32,503 bases of DNA from an uncultured Anaerolineales bacterium. GTDB taxonomy: Bacteria > Chloroflexota > Anaerolineae > Anaerolineales > Villigracilaceae. Where the stretch lies: the NCBI GenBank assembly GCA_903873975.1, contig CAIQQN010000233.1, forward strand, positions 1 through 32,503, given 5' to 3'. Of the stretch, positions 23,752 through 29,975 are shown in pieces. The notes under the pieces were generated by a model, which was not told where the DNA came from, did not search any database, and was given only the letters and a program-made list of their open reading frames with translations. The position numbers were made by a program, and so were the translations under genes. The first letter of the stretch is position 1, and each line of letters starts with the position of its first letter.

Positions 23752-24396
23752 TTACAATGTTATGCCGTTGCTATTGCCAAAGTCGATGTTTTGTGTTGTT
23801 AGCAATCCTAATTGCGGAAACGGGCGGCCTAAGGTGAGCACTTTAAGAAGTTCGGGTTCAAGCTCCAAATATGCTTCATCAGGGTTTGCGCCTGTTGCAT
23901 CGAGGGTCTTGCTAAAGAAATTGCGAGCTGCGCATGCCAGAACCACATAGAGGATTTCTTCATCAGAAAGTCCGTGCTCACGCAATTCCTCAATATCGTG
24001 CTCGCTTACTTGATTTGCTTGGGTGGTAACCTTCTGCGCAAAAGACATCATCGCGACTTCTTCGGGGGGAAGACCAGCGATGCGGAAATCCTTGACAATT
24101 GCTGCCAGTTGATCTGCACTGAAGAAATTCTTGCGGAGCAACGCTCCGTGTGCTAGCATTCAATATGTACACTCAAGTGCCATGGCTGTTGCAAAGGTTA
24201 CCAGCTCATAGCGGCGCATCCTCATATTGGATCGTATCGCACCAATGAGTTTCGTCCAGGCATCATAAACCTCAGGGTGTAAGCTGAAGGCTTTGACGTA
24301 GTTTGGCACATAGCCCATGCTCTTTCGGCCCGCTTGGTATTGATCTTGAACCAGGCTTTCGGCCTGGTCCTCAGGAATTGTTTTAATGAATGTCAT
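23752..24396 (-). CDS. AhpD-like (carboxymuconolactone decarboxylase family) protein, probable selenoprotein with CxxU motif
   Basis: 214 aa if the TGA at 24160-24162 is read as selenocysteine. The ORF track shows two pieces (24160-24396 and 23752-24159) that are exactly in frame and together make one full-length AhpD-like protein. At the junction the sequence reads E75-C76-T-Y-U79-M-L-A-H83: the family's CxxC...H redox motif with the second, reactive Cys replaced by UGA. A perfect stem-loop with G first in its loop lies 11 nt further on (see SECIS). No other lesion occurs in either half. AAGGAG lies 7 nt before the ATG. Family members reduce peroxides or act as thiol oxidoreductases. Alternatives are a recent nonsense mutation or sequencing error at a Cys codon (TGC/TGT to TGA). 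The family call is firm; Sec is likely. Confidence 0.82.
24134..24148 (-). promoter_or_regulatory. Candidate bacterial SECIS element
   Basis: On the minus strand the UGA is followed by 11 nt and then CGGAGC-GUU-GCUCCG, a perfect 6-bp stem with a 3-nt loop starting with G. The loop begins 18 nt after the UGA. Bacterial SECIS elements are stem-loops right after the UGA with a G at the start of the apical loop at about this distance, bound by SelB. Because it lies in coding sequence, the hairpin is also translated (HGALLRK). Confidence 0.65.
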
Positions 24397-24843
24397 AATC
24401 TATCTCCTTATAGTTATTGTATTACATGGTACTGTGTAAATATTTGAACCCAAATTTATGCAAATCCTATTATTCTGATCCTTCAGAGTTCACGTATTTG
24501 TTCAAGAAGCAGTAATGGTGGTTATTTAAGGCTGCACAACGATTTGTGTTAGGTCAGGTATTAGGCAGGCATAAATTCAGAATATTTATTGGTATTATAC
24601 ATCAATAGGATATTATTTGTCCATATATGTCAACCCTTCCCCCTCCAACTGCACAACCTGTCCGAAGGTGTCAAGCCGCCATCGGCAGTTTCAGCACCAT
24701 TGCGAAGCACATCATCCCCGTATGGGGATCCCCGTGGGATGAAGCGCCGAAACCCCCGCCTTTAAGCGAGGTAGGGGTTGGGATTCTCAGGCTTTCCGCC
24801 TTTGTGAAAGCCCTGGTCCCTGGTCGAGGCCTAGTGGCAGTGG
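24397..24843. other. Intergenic region upstream of the AhpD-like gene
   Basis: This 447-bp region has AT-rich DNA with no clear consensus promoter on its left side, including TTACA-N8-TGTAA near 24421-24438, upstream of the AhpD-like gene. Its right half (from about 24640) is a probable remnant of an IS200/IS605-type element. The ORF 24627-24896 is not a complete gene. Confidence 0.6.
24640..24840 (+). mobile_element. Probable remnant of an IS200/IS605-type element (TnpB C-terminus and right-end hairpins)
   Basis: The plus-strand frame reads VRRCQAAIGSFSTIAKHIIP and then WDEAPKPPPLSEVGV, like the extreme C-terminus of some TnpB/OrfB proteins where coding and right-end RNA structure overlap. 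The DNA beneath is rich in hairpins: ATCCCC-GTAT-GGGGAT, an imperfect AACCCCCGCCT/AGGTAGGGGTT stem, and GGCTTTC/GAAAGCC at 24790-24812. An in-frame TAG at 24606 and the absence of the RuvC domain show that only the 3' end is left. The identification rests on resemblance recalled from such elements. Confidence 0.4.
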
Positions 24844-25692
24844 CTATCTCTTTTCTTCAACCAATTGCTTATCCAACCAACCGGTCATTACTTTAAATAC
24901 CTCCGCTTTTTCGGGATCGGTATGCAGCTCGTGCTTGAACCCGTCCCACATCTTCAGGGTCACCTTGTCTTTGGGAGCCAGTTCAGCGAACATCTGGCTG
25001 CCGCGAGGATAATTAATTTCATCCTTTGTCCCATGCATCAGCAATAATGGCAGGGGGAAGCGGGGGGCATTTTCGAAGACGAGATCGATCGCTCTCAGCA
25101 TCGTTTTCCCCCAGGAGGCTGTGATAAGGGTATGGACAAGTGGGTCTTTGGTATATTCATCAGCCACCCGGGGATCCCGGCTGAGCATTTGTGCATCGAT
25201 GCCGCTGTCAAGGGTGAATGTCGGAAGGATTTTCCCCAGCACTTTTGCCAGAAATACTTTTAGCTTTTGCTCCTCGAGCACCGTCTTTAAACCGGGGGCG
25301 GTCGCAATCACCCCAACAACCTCGGCCTGGCGGAGCGGGGTGTACGCCAGGACCAGGATACCCCCCATACTTTGACCGTACAGGAAACGCGGCTGATCGG
25401 GATACAGTTTAGCGATTTCAGCCAGGAACAGGTCGATATCGTCAAAATACGCCTCGAGCGATGGGGTATGTCCGCGGCGGCCCTCCGACTTCCCGAACCC
25501 GCGCTGGTCAAAGCCTGCCAGGATATAGCCTGCTCCTGCCAGTGCTTCACCGTCAGCCTGGTACCGGCCGATGTGTTCGCCCACGCCATGCACCAGGCAG
25601 GCAACCCCTCTGGCTTTCCCCGAAGGCAGCCATGCCTTTGAGTACATCTCCAGGCCGTCATTGGTTTTCCACTTCCATTCAGTTGTATCCAT
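24844..25692 (-). CDS. Alpha/beta hydrolase, monoacylglycerol lipase-like
   Basis: 282 aa, start supported by AAAGGAAG before the ATG. The fold is that of the serine aminopeptidase S33/Hydrolase_4 group: oxyanion region CLVHGVGEHIGRYQ, strand and turn AGFDQRGFGKSEGRRGHTPS, nucleophile elbow GQSMGG, acid residue in LMHGTKDEINY, and catalytic His in GFKHELHTDPEK. The phrase HGVGEHIGRY is typical of monoacylglycerol lipase and lysophospholipase-like enzymes. No signal peptide is visible, so the protein is cytoplasmic. It probably cleaves monoacylglycerols or similar acyl esters. It is separated from the oxidoreductase gene by 147 bp containing a palindromic element. Confidence 0.9.
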   Translation of the reverse strand: MDTTEWKWKTNDGLEMYSKAWLPSGKARGVACLVHGVGEHIGRYQADGEALAGAGYILAGFDQRGFGKSEGRRGHTPSLEAYFDDIDLFLAEIAKLYPDQPRFLYGQSMGGILVLAYTPLRQAEVVGVIATAPGLKTVLEEQKLKVFLAKVLGKILPTFTLDSGIDAQMLSRDPRVADEYTKDPLVHTLITASWGKTMLRAIDLVFENAPRFPLPLLLMHGTKDEINYPRGSQMFAELAPKDKVTLKMWDGFKHELHTDPEKAEVFKVMTGWLDKQLVEEKR

Positions 25693-25767
25693 CTTCCTTT
25701 CTCCTTTTATGATTGTATTCTTCTAGGGTTGGATTATATGTCTGTCATGTTTTTTTCTTAGAGTGCC

Positions 25768-25832
25768 TAACAAAACATCGCTCTAGGCAGCGTCCTCGCT
25801 GCCGGAGACGGCGGCGGGAGCAGGTTTTGTTA
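25768..25832. repeat. Palindromic element with nested hairpins (family member 1)
   Basis: Outer arms TAACAAAAC (25768-25776) and GTTTTGTTA (25824-25832) are perfect, with a second pair GCTC/GAGC inside and a nested hairpin GGCAGCG-TCCT-CGCTGCC (25786-25803). Near-direct repeats TCTTAGAG-TGC flank it, which could be a target duplication. It lies 7 bp after the oxidoreductase stop (minus strand). It shares CGCTCT, the TCCT loop and a final GTTATGG with the element at 32152. Confidence 0.6.
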
Positions 25833-25839
25833 TGGGATC

Positions 25840-28110
25840 TTAGAGAGTGCGCCCTACCAGCGAACCTGATTTGACAGCCTCAAAAACGCCTCCGATCTGG
25901 AAAGCATCTCCCAATTGGATCACTTCAGGAGCGACTTGCGCGGAAACGCAGGCTTCATGGAATTCCCGGCTTGGACGTAATCCCATGGCTAATACAATAA
26001 GATCTGCTTTAAGGGTTTGCGCCTGGATCTCTTCTTTGATCTTCTTGGCAAATGGATTGCTGATATTCTCAGGCAGGATTGGCATCCAGGTGACATATGG
26101 GTCAGGGACTGTGGCAGAGATGTTGCGTTCCAGCCGGACGATATTGCCCTCGATCCCCATTAATTTCGTGCAGTTCAGCAGCGGCACATTCAGTTTTTCG
26201 AGTTCATGGATCATGTGTCCGCGGTTGGCTGTGCACAGGCCGGGCATGATAAAGGGCAGCATCTCAACAATTGTGACTTTCTTGCCCAATTCTGCAGCCA
26301 GGAAGTGAGCCGCTTCGCAGCCGACCGCTCCGGCGCCCACTACCGCCACGTTTGCAGCCCTTGCAGCAATTTCTGGTTTGAGGAAAAGGTCAATCGCCTG
26401 GACTACATTTGCCTGATCAATACCGGGCAGTTTTGGTTTAACCGCGCTGCCGCCCACACCCACAATCACACTATCAAAACCTTCTCCCTTCAAGGACTCT
26501 GGAAGGATCTCGCAGTTGAGTTTGAGAGTGAGATCGAATTTCTGGCAGGTTTCTTCGAGGGAATGTTCGAGATAAGCCAGGTAATTTTTAACTTCATATT
26601 TGATCTTTGGCACTGAACCGGGGACGAGCATGCCGCCCACCCGCCCGGTTTTTTCAAAGAGGGACACTTTATGCCCGCGGCGGGCAGCGCTGATGGCACA
26701 CAGGATGCCTGAAGGCCCCGCGCCAATTACAGCAACTTTCTTGGGACAGGCGGTGGGAGTGAGATTACGGTCAAGGACATCTTCAAAACCAGTGCGCGGG
26801 TTCACTGAACACTGCATGTGTCCGCCTTCGACTAATTCGTTGAGACAGCCTTCTTGATCGCCAATGCAAGGGCGGATATCCATCACTTTGCCGGCATAAG
26901 CCTTATTTGGCCAATCGGGATCGGCCAATAGGGGGCGTGCCAGCATGATCATGTCACAATCGCCATCGCGCAAAGCCTGTTCGGCCAGGTCGGGGAATCC
27001 CAGCTTTCCAACTCCCACCACGGGAACGGGCAAGCCGGCATTGCTGAGCACATTTTCGTGGGCAAAGTATTCTTTTACCAGGCGCGCAACCGGCAGGTAG
27101 CAGCCGGAAGGCATTGAATTGGGGGGGTGCGGAAGCCACCAGTTATCATAACAACCGAGATCCACATCAAAGAAATCAACGCCGGCTTTGACCAGGTTGA
27201 CCAGGTAATCAAGGGTCTGGGCTACGGTGCGTTCCTTTCTGAATTTCTTCAGAGTAACCACATTATCCATTCGCTTGCCATAGGTTTCGTTTAAAGCCAG
27301 CGAGAGGTCAATTCGGTACATGATTGGATAATTTGGGCCAACGCGCTTGCGGATTTCCTTGATCATATCCAGGCCAAAGTTTTGCCAGTTGGCATAGCGA
27401 CCAAATTTCCGGCGGTTGAAGGCCGGGTTGCTCATTTGTTCCAATAAATAACCTTCATGTCCATGTAAATAAACGCCGTCAATGGTGACGGCCTTGGCAT
27501 CCGCCGCGCCCTGGCCGGCAGCTTTAATGATCTTGCGGCATTCAGCGTTAGTCATTGGGCGGCAGGGGACCCCGGGAATATAATAATTTGGGTTCCATGA
27601 GGCAGAGACCGGCATCTTAAACTTGGTCAGGAGAGATTCTGGCGAGCCGACCCGGCCCATACCGGGAGTGAGCTGGATGAAAAAGCGGGAACCATATGCA
27701 TGCACCGACCCGGCCAGGTCTCGCCAGCCGGAGAAGACCGTGCGTGAGCTGTCGATACGTGGAAAATAGGTCTTGTTACCGCGCTCGGTTACAGTGGGGT
27801 CCACCGCTTGTGAAATGGGTACCAACCCTGAGGTTATCAACCCGGCGCCGCCGCGGGCGCGGTCAGCGAAGTACTGGATCATCTTATTGGACGGACGGCC
27901 CATTTCTTCAGCCATATCGAAGTTCCCCATCGGGCCCATCACGATGCGGTTCTTCAAAGTCAACTGGTTGACCTGGATCGGAGAGAACAGCATGGTATAT
28001 GGGTGGTTCCTGCTGGTCATCTGAGCCAATTTCATTCGTTCAGGCTCATCAAACCAATGTGGGTATTGGTCAAGTAGTTCCTTGACAAAATCTTCTTTTG
28101 GCTTGGTCAT
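25840..28110 (-). CDS. NADH:flavin oxidoreductase / 2,4-dienoyl-CoA reductase-like (FMN, Fe-S, FAD)
   Basis: 756 aa; relatives are about 640-680 and the extra length is mainly a 40-residue N-terminal segment. An OYE-type FMN barrel runs from about 40 (LFSPIQVNQLTLKNRIVMGP) to 400 and contains DGVYLHGHEGYLLEQM. An Fe-S loop follows: C415-x2-D418-x3-C422-x11-C434, in which the second cysteine of the standard C-x2-C-x3-C-x11-C motif is Asp. The C-terminal half has an FAD-binding site (VAVIGAGPSGILCAISAARR) and an NAD(P)-binding site (VAVVGAGAVGCEAAHF). Such enzymes reduce enoyl-CoA, enones or amines with NAD(P)H. The substrate is unknown. AAGGAG lies 7 nt before the ATG. Confidence 0.92.
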   Translation of the reverse strand: MTKPKEDFVKELLDQYPHWFDEPERMKLAQMTSRNHPYTMLFSPIQVNQLTLKNRIVMGPMGNFDMAEEMGRPSNKMIQYFADRARGGAGLITSGLVPISQAVDPTVTERGNKTYFPRIDSSRTVFSGWRDLAGSVHAYGSRFFIQLTPGMGRVGSPESLLTKFKMPVSASWNPNYYIPGVPCRPMTNAECRKIIKAAGQGAADAKAVTIDGVYLHGHEGYLLEQMSNPAFNRRKFGRYANWQNFGLDMIKEIRKRVGPNYPIMYRIDLSLALNETYGKRMDNVVTLKKFRKERTVAQTLDYLVNLVKAGVDFFDVDLGCYDNWWLPHPPNSMPSGCYLPVARLVKEYFAHENVLSNAGLPVPVVGVGKLGFPDLAEQALRDGDCDMIMLARPLLADPDWPNKAYAGKVMDIRPCIGDQEGCLNELVEGGHMQCSVNPRTGFEDVLDRNLTPTACPKKVAVIGAGPSGILCAISAARRGHKVSLFEKTGRVGGMLVPGSVPKIKYEVKNYLAYLEHSLEETCQKFDLTLKLNCEILPESLKGEGFDSVIVGVGGSAVKPKLPGIDQANVVQAIDLFLKPEIAARAANVAVVGAGAVGCEAAHFLAAELGKKVTIVEMLPFIMPGLCTANRGHMIHELEKLNVPLLNCTKLMGIEGNIVRLERNISATVPDPYVTWMPILPENISNPFAKKIKEEIQAQTLKADLIVLAMGLRPSREFHEACVSAQVAPEVIQLGDAFQIGGVFEAVKSGSLVGRTL

Positions 28111-28440
28111 AATAACTCCTTAAGTAGACCGGATAACAAAAAGAATAGGGAATTAGCCCTTTGACAAACCTAATTCTTTCTACCCTACCCCCAATAATGA
28201 AAGTCGCATTGTGATGATACGGACCTGATTGTTCTTATTCATTATTTCTCCATTTTGTGGTTGAGGTATCTGATTATCGCGCTAAGAGAAGGCGCGAGTC
28301 AACTACTTAACTGAGGTGGGTTAGGGTGTTGTCAAAGTCCATTTGTAATGTCTAATGTTTAGGATTTATAATGAGGTCCTGTTGTCATCCTGATCATGCT
28401 GTGCATTGGAATACAACATTATTGATTATGGAGAGACACT
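28111..28440. other. Divergent intergenic region before the TIR gene
   Basis: This 330-bp region separates the oxidoreductase (minus) from the TIR gene (plus). It contains a small hairpin (CGCGC/GCGCG near 28279-28297) inside a GTTGA/TCAAC pair and a possible plus promoter at 28343-28372. No gene or tRNA is evident. Confidence 0.6.
28343..28372 (+). promoter_or_regulatory. Possible promoter of the TIR gene
   Basis: TTGTAA (28343-28348), 18 bp, perfect TATAAT (28367-28372), about 69 nt before the ATG, which itself has GGAG 7 nt upstream. Confidence 0.45.
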
Positions 28441-29850
28441 ATGGCTTATGATGTTTTCATCTCATACTCAAATAAAGACAAATTTGTTGCAGACGGTATT
28501 TGTGTAAACCTGGAAGCCGGAGGCATTCGTTGCTGGATAGCACCTCGGGATATTGCTCCCGGCGAGGATTGGCCTTCAGCCATCACCACAGCCATCTCAC
28601 ACAGCCGTATAATGGTTCTGGTTTTCTCCGCCAGTTCCAACTCCTCCGAAGATGTCAGCCGCGAACTTTTCCTGGCGGCCAATAGCAAGCTGGTCATCAT
28701 CCCATTCAAAATTGAGAACATCGAACCAGAGCCGGGCAAGCAATACTACCTGGCTCGCACGCACTGGCTGGACGCTATTAATCCTCCCACGCAGGAGCAG
28801 ATCCACGATCTTCTTATTTGTGTGAAGGCGCTTATTCCGGTTAGAGAAGCTCCACCGGTCATTGAAGTTCAACCAACCATTCCTCCGCATATTGATCAAT
28901 CCATCTCTGGGAACGAACCTCCGCAACCAACCTTGCTTGCGCAGGCTCTCCCGGTCATTAAAGTTCAACCAGCCACTCCTCCGCATATTGATCAACCCAT
29001 CTCTCGAAACAAGCCGCCGAAAACATCCTTGCTGAAGCAGACTACCCCAAAGAAGTCTATCTGGCTGCGATATCTATGGATACCCGCCTTGCTTGTTCTT
29101 CTGTGCCTGATCGGTTTGGTTGTTCTCGCGATTGCTTCGCATGGGTTTCCAGTGCGGGCACGGGCAACTGCAACTGCATTAGCAACAGTATCTGAAACTG
29201 AAACTCGAATAGCGTCCTCCCTGATTCCTCCAAATTTGACTCCAACGTCGAATTTAACAGCCACAAGAATGGCCGGGAATATTTATGCCACCCAAACCAG
29301 GTTGGCCCAAAGTGTCCCCGCCACTGCCACATCCCGCCCGGCACCGCAGGCAGTGGTCAACATCGAATCCATAAATGTCCGCTCAGGGCCTGGAACGGAA
29401 TACCCTGTCCTGGGTTTTGTGGTTAAAGGTAATAAATTAACCATCCTGGGGCAAGCCTACAACTGCAGTTGGCTGGAGGTTAATACACCGGATGGAAAAA
29501 CTGGCTGGATCTCGACAACGTATGTGACCTATAACCTGGCCTGCAGCGAAATTGCCCAGGCTCCAATCCCACCGGTGCCCACCCAGGCACACGCCCAGGC
29601 TACCAGCGGGACTGGCGGCCAGGGTCCATCCTGCGATGCCACTGCCACCATTACGATCACGAACAACACTGGCCTCCCGCTTACCATTTCTCTTGTCGGA
29701 CCGGCCAATTACAGCTTCAATCTGGGTACGGGGGATAATACGCTTAATGTCTGCCCTGGGACATATAATTACTCGATGTATGGCTGCGCGGGCGGAAGCC
29801 TTACTGGCACCGTAAGCAGCGGTCAATGGTGGGTTTTTACTTGCAACTAA
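28441..29850 (+). CDS. TIR domain protein with TM segment and extracytoplasmic SH3b domain
   Basis: 469 aa. Residues 1-131 are a TIR domain: YDVFISYSNKDK, the BB-loop region RCWIAPRDIAPGEDW, and SRELFLAAN, which holds the glutamate (E75) in the place of the NADase catalytic residue of active TIRs. Residues 139-202 are a 32-residue Pro-rich tandem duplication. A TM segment is at 208-232. A Thr/Ala-rich linker leads to an SH3b domain at about 305-366 (INVRSGPGTEYPVLGFVVKG, GWISTTYV). A C-terminal beta domain (about 398-469) has cysteines and ends GQWWVFTCN. The layout predicts a cytoplasmic TIR joined to an outside wall-binding sensor. Whether the TIR degrades NAD or only binds partners cannot be told. 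Confidence 0.9.
   Translation: MAYDVFISYSNKDKFVADGICVNLEAGGIRCWIAPRDIAPGEDWPSAITTAISHSRIMVLVFSASSNSSEDVSRELFLAANSKLVIIPFKIENIEPEPGKQYYLARTHWLDAINPPTQEQIHDLLICVKALIPVREAPPVIEVQPTIPPHIDQSISGNEPPQPTLLAQALPVIKVQPATPPHIDQPISRNKPPKTSLLKQTTPKKSIWLRYLWIPALLVLLCLIGLVVLAIASHGFPVRARATATALATVSETETRIASSLIPPNLTPTSNLTATRMAGNIYATQTRLAQSVPATATSRPAPQAVVNIESINVRSGPGTEYPVLGFVVKGNKLTILGQAYNCSWLEVNTPDGKTGWISTTYVTYNLACSEIAQAPIPPVPTQAHAQATSGTGGQGPSCDATATITITNNTGLPLTISLVGPANYSFNLGTGDNTLNVCPGTYNYSMYGCAGGSLTGTVSSGQWWVFTCN
28855..29046 (+). repeat. 96-bp tandem duplication in the TIR gene
   Basis: Two adjacent 96-bp units encode the 32-residue repeats starting PVIEVQPTIPPHIDQ and PVIKVQPATPPHIDQ. The copies have diverged but keep exact length. 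Confidence 0.85.
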
Positions 29851-29914
29851 AGATGGTTCAAAAGAGAATAACAAAGGCAAGGCATTCTGCGGAGCTCAAG
29901 TATCAAATATAAGA

Positions 29915-29940
29915 AAGGACTGTAGTTTTTTGCCGTCCTT
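29915..29940. terminator. Weak hairpin between convergent TIR and TrkA/RyR genes
   Basis: AAGGAC and GTCCTT can pair around a 14-nt loop that includes TTTTTT. It lies in the 125-bp gap between two convergent stops and is the only terminator candidate there. Confidence 0.35.
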
Positions 29941-29975
29941 CTGACTTATCCTTTCTCTTTCTCCATTCCTTCTTC

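Noticed and set aside
23752-24396. Annotating the AhpD-like gene as two small genes or as a simple pseudogene
   Set aside because: The halves are in the same frame, only the redox Cys codon is changed, and a SECIS-like hairpin follows; a recoded gene explains the data better, though a nonsense mutation is not excluded.
23752-24396. TGA as a sense codon through a variant genetic code
   Set aside because: Many genes in the window end at TGA (for example permease 1 and the DUF2089 gene), so TGA is a normal stop here.
24627-24896. 89-codon ORF as a functional gene
   Set aside because: It starts at an arbitrary ATG after a stop, overlaps stacked hairpins and runs into the antisense of the hydrolase; only a remnant is supported.
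25764-25836. Palindromic element as an integron attC site
   Set aside because: GCCTAAC at the left fits the attC core pattern but the right side GTTATGG does not, and no integrase or cassette array is present.
28111-28440. tRNA or small RNA gene in the region before the TIR gene
   Set aside because: The only fold seen is a short hairpin with 5-bp GC arms; no cloverleaf or T-loop sequence is present.
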